DNA of 33,615 nt from DASPFV01 sp035620975 (GTDB lineage: Bacteria > Acidobacteriota > Vicinamibacteria > Vicinamibacterales > 2-12-FULL-66-21): assembly GCA_035620975.1 (NCBI GenBank), contig DASPFV010000141.1, positions 1 through 33,615 of the forward strand. Reading direction: 5' to 3'. How positions within the stretch are numbered: position 1 is the first letter of the stretch; every line of letters starts with the position of its first letter. Positions 1 through 7,274 of this stretch are shown here, one piece after another. Both the position numbers and the translations under genes were made by a program. The notes below the pieces were generated by a model. It was not told where the DNA came from. It worked only from the letters and a program-made list of their open reading frames with translations, and did not search any database.

Positions 1-2
1 TA

Positions 3-857
3 ATGACGACGTCGCCGTCATCGTCGCCCGGCCCTTACGGCGCGCGCGACGTCCGCAGCCTCTACCCGGCCGTCACCGAGAACCATCTGCGCTATCTGGA
101 GAAGTGGGGCCTCGTCCGCCAGGAGACCGGCGCGCGCGAGCATCGGGTGTACTCGTTCGCCGACCTGCTCGTGGTGCGGCAGGTCGCGGCCGAGCTGGAC
201 CGCGGGACGCCGCTCCGCACCATCCTGCGGACGCTGGCCTCTGAGCGGGAAGGACAGCTGGTGCTGGACTTCCACGCCGGAGGCGACACGCCCCGGGCGA
301 AGGTCGTCGAGCTGCAGCCGCGGCGGCGCACGCCCAGCGTCGGCGCGGGCGCACCGCTTCCGGCAGGGGCGGGCGGCTTTTCCTTCGCGGACCCGCAGGC
401 GGCGCTCGCCGCCAAGTACTTCATCGAGGGCTCACAACTCGACGACGGGGAAGCGGAGAAGATGCAGGAGGCGGCCGCGGCGTACCGGAAGGCGCTCGTG
501 GTCGACCCCGACCTCGTGCCCGCCATTGTCAACCTGGCGAACATCCATTACGCCCGCGACGAACTGATCGAAGCGCAGGCGCTCTACGAGCGGGCCATCG
601 GTCTCGATCCCCAGTGCTTCGAGGCGCACTTCAACCTCGGGAACATCCACCATGACCTGGGTCGCTATCCCGGCGCGCTCGCGTGCTATCGGGCAGCCGT
701 GGCGCTGAACCCGGCCTATCCCGACGCGCATTTCTATCTGGCCGTGACGCTCGAGAAGGCCGGCCTCTCGGGGGAAGCCAAGCCACACTGGAAGGCGTAT
801 CAGGAGCTCGCGCCCGATGGTGAGTGGGCGGACCTGGCGAAGGAATTCTCGGACTAG
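3..857 (+). CDS. MerR-like HTH domain fused to tetratricopeptide repeats
   Basis: The 284-residue product has two parts. Residues about 12-80 resemble a MerR-type winged helix-turn-helix: an R-x-L-Y-P-A-V segment, then LRYLEKWGLV, then HRVYSFADLLVVRQV, the usual recognition-helix and wing order. After a Pro/Ala/Gly-rich linker (100-130), residues about 155-275 form three to four TPR units (AYRKALVVDPD, LYERAIGLDP, CYRAAVALNP, ending KAYQELAPDG). A DNA-binding or protein-binding regulator with a TPR partner-binding platform is inferred; the target is unknown. The ATG lies in TAATG at the window edge, so it may overlap the stop of an unseen upstream gene, and an earlier start outside the window cannot be excluded. 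The stop overlaps the stop of the convergent gene that follows. Confidence 0.75.
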   Translation: MTTSPSSSPGPYGARDVRSLYPAVTENHLRYLEKWGLVRQETGAREHRVYSFADLLVVRQVAAELDRGTPLRTILRTLASEREGQLVLDFHAGGDTPRAKVVELQPRRRTPSVGAGAPLPAGAGGFSFADPQAALAAKYFIEGSQLDDGEAEKMQEAAAAYRKALVVDPDLVPAIVNLANIHYARDELIEAQALYERAIGLDPQCFEAHFNLGNIHHDLGRYPGALACYRAAVALNPAYPDAHFYLAVTLEKAGLSGEAKPHWKAYQELAPDGEWADLAKEFSD

Positions 858-1162
858 TACGTGTAGTCCACGCGCTCGCGCTTCTTCGGCGTGCGCCGCA
901 GCTTGTAGAAGCTGCACTCCGGGCACCAGGAGTCGGGGCTGAAGCCTTCCTTGCCGGCAAACGGCAGCACGTCACGGTGCGTGCAGAATGCGCCATCCTC
1001 GGGCGTGGCACGCCAGCGGCAGGACTGGAAGCGCTCGAGCGCAGGCGACACCGGGGCGGCTGGAGCCTCGCCGGCATTCTCGACCGGCGCGGCCGGCTCC
1101 GCAGCGTTGTCCGCTCGGGGCTCCGGCAGCGAGGCGGTGGGTCCGAATTTCATGTCGTCCAT
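854..1162 (-). CDS. Small Cys-rich conserved hypothetical protein
   Basis: This 102-residue protein is not recognised. The first 45 residues are Ala/Pro/Glu-rich and probably disordered. The second half carries four cysteines, C48, C60, C80 and C83, the last two in WCPEC, plus H62 (CTHRD) and a basic YKLRRTPKKRER tail. The spacing suggests one bound zinc or an Fe-S site, by analogy only. The ATG at 1162 gives MDDMKFGPT; the second Met at residue 4 is an equally good start and neither has a clear ribosome site. An open frame continues upstream of 1162 but there runs antisense to the helicase gene. The stop codon overlaps that of the MerR/TPR gene on the other strand. Confidence 0.6.
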   Translation of the reverse strand: MDDMKFGPTASLPEPRADNAAEPAAPVENAGEAPAAPVSPALERFQSCRWRATPEDGAFCTHRDVLPFAGKEGFSPDSWCPECSFYKLRRTPKKRERVDYTY

Positions 1163-1191
1163 CGTGGTCACTGGTGAATATCGCTGCGGGA

Positions 1192-2460
1192 TCACCCCTG
1201 CAGCTCGAGTCCAAATGATCGCTGCAACGCCTGAAGGGCCCGCGCCTCTTCCGGCGCCACGAGCGTGAGCGCCGTTCCGGTGGCTTCGGCCCGGCCGGTC
1301 CGTCCCACCCGGTGCACGTACGTCTCGCGGTTCGACGGCACTTCGTAATTCACCACGTGCGTAATCCCGTCGATGTCCAGGCCCCTGGCCGCGACGTCCG
1401 TGGCGACGAGCACCCGGTAGCGTCCGCTCCGGAAGCCTTCGACGGCCTGCGTGCGTTGCGCCTGCGTCCGATCGGCGTGCAGCGCCGCCGCCTTCAGGCC
1501 CGCGGACGCCAGCCGTCTCCCGAGGCGCTCGGCCCCGGACTTGGTCCGCACGAACACCAGCACCGGACCCTCCGTGCGGCGCAGGAACCGGGCCAGCCAT
1601 TCGGCCTTCTGGCCGGCCGGCACGTTCTCGACGGTGTGCGTGATGCTCTTCGCCGGGCCGCCGTGTGTACCGATCTGCACGTACTTCGCATGCTTCACGA
1701 CTTCGTCGGCGAGCTTCATGACCTCCTCGGGCATCGTGGCCGAGAAGAGCAGGGTCTGGCGGGCGGCGGAATCGGGCAGCGCCGCCACGATCCGCCGGAC
1801 GTCGGGCCAGAAGCCCATGTCCATCATCCGATCCGCCTCATCCAGCACGAGCGTGTCGAGCTTGTCGAAGGCCACTGCGCCGTTGCGCATGTGATCCATC
1901 AGCCGGCCGGGGGTGGCCACGACGATGTCGACGCCGGACTTGAGGGCCCGTTCCTGGGCGTCCATCGGCACGCCGCCGTAGACGGCGATGCTCGTCAGAT
2001 CGGTGTGATACGTGAAGCCCTGCACGTCGTCCTCGATCTGCACGCAGAGCTCGCGCGTGGGCGAGAGGATCAGCACGCGCGTGAACCCGCGTTCCTCCGG
2101 CGCCGCGGCGCGGGCTTTGAGCATGCGGTTCAGGATCGGCAGGAGGAACGCCGCCGTCTTCCCGGTGCCCGTATCGGCACAGGCGATGAGGTCGTTGCCG
2201 TCCATCACGATCGGGATGACGGCACTCTGGATGGGCGTCGTGGCGGAGAAGCCTCGGATCCGTACGCCCTCGATCAGAGAGTGCTCCAGGCCGAGGGTCT
2301 CGAAGGGGACCGGTTTCGCGTCGTAATCCGCCTGGGGGCGGCAGACATACGAGGTCGTCGGCTGCGGCGCGCTCACGCGCATCGGGCGCGTGGACCTGCC
2401 GCCACCGCTCCGCCGTCTTCCTCGTCGCGTCGCCTGGCGTTGGGTTGTCTGGGAGCTCAA
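1192..2460 (-). CDS. rhlE: DEAD-box ATP-dependent RNA helicase (RhlE type)
   Basis: The 422-residue product is a complete DEAD-box helicase, which unwinds short RNA duplexes in ribosome assembly or mRNA turnover. Visible in order are the Q motif (around 56-82, TPIQSAVIP), Walker A ADTGTGKT (95-102), PTREL (134-138), GG, TPGR (183-186), DEAD (207-210), SAT (240-242), and the second RecA domain with VFVRTKSGAERL, LVATDVAARGLDI (351-363) and HRVGRTGR (383-390). The C-terminus is short, as in RhlE rather than DeaD or SrmB. The longest frame begins with TTG at 2460, nine nt after the infA stop, and adds a basic Arg/Gly-rich tail; an internal ATG (residue 27) is the alternative. It is probably co-transcribed with infA. 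The family assignment is firm; the exact subfamily name is likely. Confidence 0.9.
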   Translation of the reverse strand: MSSQTTQRQATRRGRRRSGGGRSTRPMRVSAPQPTTSYVCRPQADYDAKPVPFETLGLEHSLIEGVRIRGFSATTPIQSAVIPIVMDGNDLIACADTGTGKTAAFLLPILNRMLKARAAAPEERGFTRVLILSPTRELCVQIEDDVQGFTYHTDLTSIAVYGGVPMDAQERALKSGVDIVVATPGRLMDHMRNGAVAFDKLDTLVLDEADRMMDMGFWPDVRRIVAALPDSAARQTLLFSATMPEEVMKLADEVVKHAKYVQIGTHGGPAKSITHTVENVPAGQKAEWLARFLRRTEGPVLVFVRTKSGAERLGRRLASAGLKAAALHADRTQAQRTQAVEGFRSGRYRVLVATDVAARGLDIDGITHVVNYEVPSNRETYVHRVGRTGRAEATGTALTLVAPEEARALQALQRSFGLELQG

Positions 2461-2469
2461 CGTCGATTC

Positions 2470-2688
2470 TTACCGAGCGCGGAAGGTGATGATGCCCCGG
2501 ACCGGGTCGTAGGGTGAGACCCCGACCGTCACGCGATCTCCGGGAACGACCTTGATTCGGAAACGGCGCATGCGGCCGCTCAACTGGGCCAGGACTTCGT
2601 GGCCCTGGTCGCACTGGACGCGGTACAAGCCGCCGCTGTGGACCGCCACAACGGTGCCCTGCACATCAATCAGATCATCCTTGCTCAA
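2470..2688 (-). CDS. infA: Translation initiation factor IF-1
   Basis: IF-1 binds the 30S A site during initiation. From the TTG at 2688 the product is 72 residues, the usual IF-1 length, and starts MSKDDLIDVQGTVV. It is a single S1/OB fold with the family landmarks GLYRVQCDQGHEVLAQLSGRM, RRFRIKVVPGDRV and SPYDPVRGIITFR. The frame stays open upstream to about 2751, but the 72-residue form is favoured because an AAAGGA Shine-Dalgarno sequence (2695-2700) sits six nt before the TTG. The helicase gene follows after nine nt, so the pair looks like an operon. Acidic DD near the N-terminus replaces the KED of enterobacterial IF-1, a minor variation. Confidence 0.93.
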   Translation of the reverse strand: MSKDDLIDVQGTVVAVHSGGLYRVQCDQGHEVLAQLSGRMRRFRIKVVPGDRVTVGVSPYDPVRGIITFRAR

Positions 2689-2694
2689 TTGGTA

Positions 2695-2700
2695 TCCTTT
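2695..2700 (-). promoter_or_regulatory. Ribosome binding site that fixes the infA start
   Basis: On the minus strand the sequence AAAGGA lies six nt upstream of the TTG at 2688. It supports TTG as the true infA start and rules against the longer open frame. Confidence 0.7.
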
Positions 2701-2710
2701 CCAATCAAAG

Positions 2711-2740
2711 ATTGTGCCATACGGCACGGCGGTGATGCAA
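2711..2740 (-). promoter_or_regulatory. Candidate promoter for infA-rhlE
   Basis: Read on the minus strand, TTGCAT (2735-2740) and CACAAT (2711-2716) are separated by 18 nt, resembling -35 and -10 hexamers. Transcription would begin near 2704, giving a leader of about 15 nt that contains the ribosome site. The match is imperfect, and an overlapping TGGCAC-N5-TTGAT motif (2704-2719) is an alternative reading. Confidence 0.3.
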
Positions 2741-3054
2741 TCGCCTGGCACCCGGGAGCCTGAGGAGAAAGGGCAAGCAGCGTGAACGGCACGGAAGTGG
2801 TTCAGACTCCGGAATTCCGTCGGAGACGGGGCAATAAGATCCTATCTATTAACAATTTGAATGCGCCTGCCTTCGTCGGCTCCTCCACACTTGGAGATGG
2901 AGCCAGGAATCGGTTCGGCTCGCCCGGCCGTGCCGTTTGGAGAAGCGCTCGAGGGTGGCCCGGACACTTCGAGCTTCATCCCCAGGACCTCGTCCTTTAT
3001 TTATTCAGGGACTCGTCCTGCAGCTGCCGCCCGGGGGATACCTGAGCCTGACGG
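2741..3054. other. Gene-free spacer with inverted repeats
   Basis: About 310 bases between the end of the ligase/acyltransferase gene and the infA promoter. It is locally more AT-rich than its surroundings (around 2835-2865). I see no convincing gene: the short open frames here have no ribosome site and no family resemblance. It holds an inverted repeat GGCTCC ... GGAGCC near 2878-2905 and the short hairpin listed separately at 2984. Confidence 0.5.
2984..3006 (+). terminator. Weak hairpin with T-rich tail
   Basis: AGGAC-CTC-GTCCT (2984-2996) is a perfect five-bp inverted repeat with a three-base loop, followed on the plus strand by TTATTTATT. It resembles a factor-independent terminator for plus-strand transcription, although no plus-strand gene is seen immediately upstream. 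It could instead block antisense transcription into the convergent ligase gene. The stem is short, so confidence is low. Confidence 0.25.
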
Positions 3055-5583
3055 TTACAGCCCCTTGACTGCCTGCTCGATCTCACCCGCGAGCGCCAGA
3101 TAGTCCTGTCCGCTGAGCGTCAGCGGCGGCCCGAACGCCACGCGGACCGGGCCGCGCGTCGGCCACCGGGCGCGCTGGTGAAGCACGTGATCCAGGCCTT
3201 CCAGCCGGATGGGGACGACCGGAACGCCCAGCCGCGCGGCGATCATGGCGGCCCCGGGCTGGAAGCGGTTGATTTCCCCCGCCTCGGTCCGCTTGCCTTC
3301 GGGGAAAATGAGGACCGAGAACCCGGATTCGACCAGCCCGCCGATGTAGCGCAGGGTCTGGCGCGTGCCGGCCTCGCGCTGCGGGAGCGGGAATGCATTG
3401 AAGAACAGCGCGGCCAGGTAGTAGTTGAGGCTGTTCGTGAGGTGTGCGTTGCGGCTGAACTGTTCCGGGTAGAAGTGGGCCTTGAAGAACTCTTTCGCCA
3501 TGGCCGGCGCGACGCGGTAGCGCCAGCCAGGCGGCAGCGAGTCGAGGATCACCGGCACGTCCAGGTGGCTCTGGTGATTCGCTGCGAAGAGCACCGGGCC
3601 CTTCACGTCGCGAAGGTGCTCGAGGCCTTCGACTCGCACCCGCGCGAAAAGACGGCCGAGCGGCAGGATCCACGTCGGCAGGCTGGCGCGCCGCAGCGTC
3701 CTGGCCGGCCAGGTGCGGTTCCACTCGGGAAAATCGATGACCTCGGCGACCGCGATCCGCTTCGGTCCGGGGCCTTCGAGCGGCTGGGTGAGCGCCTCGA
3801 GGTCGCCGACCGTCCGCGCCGCCGAGAACCGCGCCTCGTCGAGCGTCACCTGGAACGTCTCCTCGATGGCCATCATCAGCTCCACTCGCTCGAGCGAGCT
3901 CAGACCCAGCTCCTCGATCGTGGTGTCGGCGCTGATCGCGCGATCGGGCACGAAGCGATGCAGCACGGCCGCGACCGTGCGCTGGCCGTCACCCGCCCGG
4001 GACCCCTGGACCTGCTCGCCCGACAGCCACTGCTTGAGCTCCCGGCGCTTCAGCTTGCGCGTACCTTCGGTCCGCGGCAGCTCGCCATCGGGCCACACGG
4101 ACGCGGCACGAATCCGCTGATGATCGGCCAGCTCCCGGTTCGCGCGGCGGACCGCGTCATCGAGGTCGGCACCCGGCTCGACCACGACCACGGCGTGCAC
4201 TCTCTCGGCGGTCGAGCCCGGCAGGGACGATCCCACGATCGCGGAGTCGCGGATCCCGGGCTGCTCGTTCAGCACGCGCTCGACGTCCTCGGGGAAAACG
4301 TTGAGGCCCTCGGGCGTGACGATCATCTCCTTCTTGCGGCCGCGGATGTGCAGCTGCCCCTGGGCGTCGAATTCGCCGATGTCGCCGGTGTGGAACCAGC
4401 CGTCGCGGAAGGCGGTGCGAGTCTCCTCGGGAGCCTTGAAGTACCCGCGGGTGACGTTGTCGCCGCGCACGAGGATCTCGCCGTCGTCGGCGATCTTCAC
4501 CTCGACGCCGGCGATGGGCCGGCCGACAGCGCCCCGCACGGCATGGAACGGATGGTTGAGCGTGACGATCGGCGCCGTTTCCGTGAGGCCGTATCCCTGG
4601 ACAACGACGAAGCCGAGTCCGGACCAGAAGGCCTCGACCTGCGGATCGAGCGGAGCGGCGCCGACGACCATCGCCCAGAACTTGAACCCGAACAGCCGGT
4701 GCACGCGCCGATAGCGCCACCAGCGCCGCATCCAGTGCATTTTCGGCGGCGGAGCGGCGGTCTCGGGCGCGAGCCGCACGATGTAGTCGCGCAGCACCTC
4801 GAGCATTTTCGGCACGCACACGAGCACCGAGACCCGCCGCCCGCGGATCTGCCGCAGGATGTCCTCCGGGGCGTAACTGCGGGTGAACACGACGAGGCCC
4901 GGCAGCATGGGTGGCACGAAGGTCGCCATGGCCTGGCCGAACATGTGGCTGAGCGGCAGCAGGTTCAGGAAACGAATGGGGAGGAACGGTTTCGCCCACC
5001 GCCGGTATTTCGCGACCTCGCGCTCGATGGGGACGATATTCGCCAGGATGTTCCGGTGCGTGATCACTACGCCCTTCGGCTCCGCCGTGGCGCCCGAGGT
5101 GAAGATGATCTCCGCGGTTGCGTCCGCCGTGATCTCCTGGAAGGTCCCCGCCGCGGCCTCGCCGCGCCGCGCAGTCGAGCCGCGCAGCTCGGCCAGCTTC
5201 CACACCGGCCGCGCCGCGGAATGTGCGGCCTCGGCGTCGACGACGTCGCCGACGAGGACCGCATGCGCCTGGACGATGTCCGCGACGCGGTGAAGGAAGT
5301 CCGCCGACGCGCGGTAGTCGATCGGGACGAGGACGACCCCTTCCAGGAGACACCCCCAGAGCGCGACAATCCACTCGGGCCGGTTCTCGCTCCAGATGAC
5401 GACGGCCGGGCTGTCGCTGGCGGCCGGGATCGCGCCCACGAGCATCCGGGCGAACTCCCGCGCCGCGGACGTGACCTGCGCGTAGCTGTACGACCGGCTC
5501 CTGTATCCGTCGTCATAGACCAGGAACTCGCCGGCCGTGGACTCGAGGTCGGCGAAGAAGTCGAGCAGCGTACGCCGGGGCAT
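3055..5583 (-). CDS. Fused AMP-forming acyl ligase, acyl carrier and 1-acylglycerophosphate acyltransferase
   Basis: The 842-residue protein has three domains. Residues 1-520 are an ANL adenylating ligase: FTSGATAEPKGV (161-172), YGLTETAP (331-338), HTGDIGEFD (398-406) and RGRKKEMIVTPEG (414-426), with KLKRREL near the hinge lysine end. Residues about 535-600 are an acyl carrier domain with GLSSLE (560-565); S563 would carry phosphopantetheine. Residues about 625-842 are a PlsC-type acyltransferase with NHQSHLD (H670 and D675 of HX4D) and FPEGKRT (760-766). Inference: a fatty acid is activated, held on the built-in carrier, and passed to lysophosphatidate or lysophospholipid. E. coli Aas combines the same two activities in the opposite order and without an internal carrier. 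The ATG has no Shine-Dalgarno; CATAAT lies seven nt upstream. Confidence 0.88.
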   Translation of the reverse strand: MPRRTLLDFFADLESTAGEFLVYDDGYRSRSYSYAQVTSAAREFARMLVGAIPAASDSPAVVIWSENRPEWIVALWGCLLEGVVLVPIDYRASADFLHRVADIVQAHAVLVGDVVDAEAAHSAARPVWKLAELRGSTARRGEAAAGTFQEITADATAEIIFTSGATAEPKGVVITHRNILANIVPIEREVAKYRRWAKPFLPIRFLNLLPLSHMFGQAMATFVPPMLPGLVVFTRSYAPEDILRQIRGRRVSVLVCVPKMLEVLRDYIVRLAPETAAPPPKMHWMRRWWRYRRVHRLFGFKFWAMVVGAAPLDPQVEAFWSGLGFVVVQGYGLTETAPIVTLNHPFHAVRGAVGRPIAGVEVKIADDGEILVRGDNVTRGYFKAPEETRTAFRDGWFHTGDIGEFDAQGQLHIRGRKKEMIVTPEGLNVFPEDVERVLNEQPGIRDSAIVGSSLPGSTAERVHAVVVVEPGADLDDAVRRANRELADHQRIRAASVWPDGELPRTEGTRKLKRRELKQWLSGEQVQGSRAGDGQRTVAAVLHRFVPDRAISADTTIEELGLSSLERVELMMAIEETFQVTLDEARFSAARTVGDLEALTQPLEGPGPKRIAVAEVIDFPEWNRTWPARTLRRASLPTWILPLGRLFARVRVEGLEHLRDVKGPVLFAANHQSHLDVPVILDSLPPGWRYRVAPAMAKEFFKAHFYPEQFSRNAHLTNSLNYYLAALFFNAFPLPQREAGTRQTLRYIGGLVESGFSVLIFPEGKRTEAGEINRFQPGAAMIAARLGVPVVPIRLEGLDHVLHQRARWPTRGPVRVAFGPPLTLSGQDYLALAGEIEQAVKGL

Positions 5584-5590
5584 TGCGTGA

Positions 5591-5596
5591 ATTATG
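5591..5596 (-). promoter_or_regulatory. Possible -10 element giving a leaderless ligase mRNA
   Basis: CATAAT on the minus strand ends seven nt before the ATG at 5583. With no ribosome site between them, transcription could start at or next to the start codon. This is inference from spacing. Confidence 0.3.
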
Positions 5597-5658
5597 ATTC
5601 ATCCGGCAGGGCGTGCGACTCGAACGCGGATGTTCGCGGATGGGTTGACGGGACGCGG

Positions 5659-5769
5659 GCAAGTCTGCGTCCCGTGAGGAACAGGAGAAGCATCCGCGTT
5701 CATCCGCCTCCGGCCTGCGGGCTACGGGGGACAAGTCCGCGACCCGTGAAGAACAGGACGATCATCCGC
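5659..5769. repeat. Two degenerate tandem intergenic repeat units
   Basis: Two related segments, about 5659-5697 and 5730-5769, share the pattern caagtc-gcg-cccgtga-gaacagga followed by catccgc. The second is preceded by a diverged copy (about 5707-5740) of the 33-bp hairpin repeat found near 16.3 kb: ccgcctccgg, then gggctac, then ggacaagtccgcg. It fills the divergent spacer between the ligase fusion and the diadenylate-cyclase-like gene. No coding function is seen. Confidence 0.6.
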
Positions 5770-5799
5770 CGCAATCCACGGTGAAGGGAGAAATCCGCG

Positions 5800-7146
5800 G
5801 TGTCGGTACCGCCCGTGTTCGCCGCCAGTGCGCTCTACGACAGCCTCCTGCAGGCGGCGCTCCGGCAGTTCTTCGGCCGCGCCACGTTCGAGACCGAGCC
5901 GATTCCCTCGCTTTCCTCCGATGGCCGCCTGGCGATCGAGCCGACGAACGACCCCACCGTCCTGTCGATCCGCTGGTTCGGCACCCGTCACGTGCTGCAC
6001 GTGCCTGCGCCGCGACCGTTCACGGCGCACGAGGTCCGGCTCGCGCGCGCCATCGGCGAGGTGCTCTCCCTGCGCTATCGCGCGATCTTCGATCCGAAGC
6101 AGATGCTCGAGCGCGGCGACCTCTTCAGAGGCGCGATCGAGGACCGTTACCTCGGGGCGTTCCTCGACCAGGCGGACCATGGCGCACCGGCGAGCCGCGC
6201 CGATCTGGTGGCGACTGCCATCGAGGTGCTCCGCGTCGCCGCACTCTCGAGCTACGAGAACCGGCCGATCTCGTCTGGCGTCCTGCTGCTCGAGGGCGAG
6301 GACGATCGGCAGCATCGCATCCCGCGGCCGCCCGACACCCTGGCCTACCGCTACTCGCAGGCGCTCACCGCGATAAAGAGCTTTTACCGCGTCTGCGACG
6401 GGTTGCAGACGCTCTTCCTCGTGAACCAGCAGGGCACGGTGCTCGATCTCGTCGACGTGCAGCAGTACGGGCGCGGCGGGCGGCTGGAAGTCCCGTGTCC
6501 CGCTCCGTACCGTCCGCACGCGCTCGCCACGCTGGGCAACCGCAACCTCTGCATCGTCCTCAGCCCGTCCCACGAGATGAAGATCTTCGCGCAGGGCGTG
6601 CAGATGTTCAGCTTCCGCAACGCCCGATGGAACGTCCTCGACGTCCAGGCCAAGTACGACATGTGGGAAGCAGCTATCGGAAATCGCGATCTCGCCGAGC
6701 GGCTCTTTCAGACGGCGTTCGATCTGGCGGATGCGCGGGAGGGAGCCCTGTTCGTGGTCCTGAGCGAGCCGGCCAGTTCACTGCCACTGCTGGTGGCCCC
6801 GGCGGATCAGCTCGACCTGGTGCGTGCCGAATCGGGCAGTAAACCGACGCGCATGCAGCTGCTGCACATGATCCGCGGACGGACTGCCGTGGGCCTCGAC
6901 CCCGCCGTCCTCGCCGGGCTGGCCAAGACCGATGGCGCCACCGTCATGGATGCCTCCGGCCGGCTGCTCGCGGTGGGCGCGATTCTCCTGCACAGCGAGC
7001 CGCCGGAGCCGCACTCGGCGCTGGCGGTCGAGGGGGCCAGGACGACGGCCGCGATGGCGGCCGGCCGCTACGGCGCCGTGCTCAAGGTGAGCGAGGACGG
7101 CGCCATGACCTTCTACGATCGGCAGGAGCGGATCTGGGACATTTGA
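5800..7146 (+). CDS. Putative sensor protein with C-terminal diadenylate-cyclase (DisA/CdaA)-like domain
   Basis: The 448-residue soluble protein has an unassigned N-terminal part (1-290) and a C-terminal domain (about 295-445) matching the DAC fold: an N-terminal helix then EGALFVVL (314-321), a DGA motif in KTDGATVMDASGRLLAVGAIL (D378-A380), then GARTTAAMAA (412-421) and GAVLKVSEDGAMTFYD. In active DisA and CdaA the DGA and RHR motifs make c-di-AMP from two ATP; here RHR reads R414-T415-T416, so activity or product may differ. No DisA linker/HhH domain and no CdaA-type membrane helices are present, so it is neither DisA nor CdaA. The GTG at 5800 is chosen because AAGGGAG lies nine nt upstream. 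The N-terminal region may be one of the sensor modules known to precede DAC domains. The function is inferred. Confidence 0.72.
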   Translation: MSVPPVFAASALYDSLLQAALRQFFGRATFETEPIPSLSSDGRLAIEPTNDPTVLSIRWFGTRHVLHVPAPRPFTAHEVRLARAIGEVLSLRYRAIFDPKQMLERGDLFRGAIEDRYLGAFLDQADHGAPASRADLVATAIEVLRVAALSSYENRPISSGVLLLEGEDDRQHRIPRPPDTLAYRYSQALTAIKSFYRVCDGLQTLFLVNQQGTVLDLVDVQQYGRGGRLEVPCPAPYRPHALATLGNRNLCIVLSPSHEMKIFAQGVQMFSFRNARWNVLDVQAKYDMWEAAIGNRDLAERLFQTAFDLADAREGALFVVLSEPASSLPLLVAPADQLDLVRAESGSKPTRMQLLHMIRGRTAVGLDPAVLAGLAKTDGATVMDASGRLLAVGAILLHSEPPEPHSALAVEGARTTAAMAAGRYGAVLKVSEDGAMTFYDRQERIWDI

Positions 7147-7274
7147 CTCCGGCGCCCGGCCGGCATTGAATAGGCACACCCACGCGGCTCACGTCCGTCC
7201 CTCTGGTCAGGCCGGCACGGCCGGGCCGAACCCGGGTGCCCGACGAGAGGTGCCGGGCCCTGGGAGCTGACATC

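Noticed and set aside
2782..3045. Possible 87-residue protein in the spacer upstream of infA
   Set aside because: No ribosome site, unusual composition and no family resemblance; I treat the area as non-coding.
3178..5784. 868-residue open frame on the plus strand opposite the ligase/acyltransferase fusion
   Set aside because: Low-complexity, Arg/Asp/His-rich translation with no family blocks; high-GC codon bias leaves the antisense frame open.
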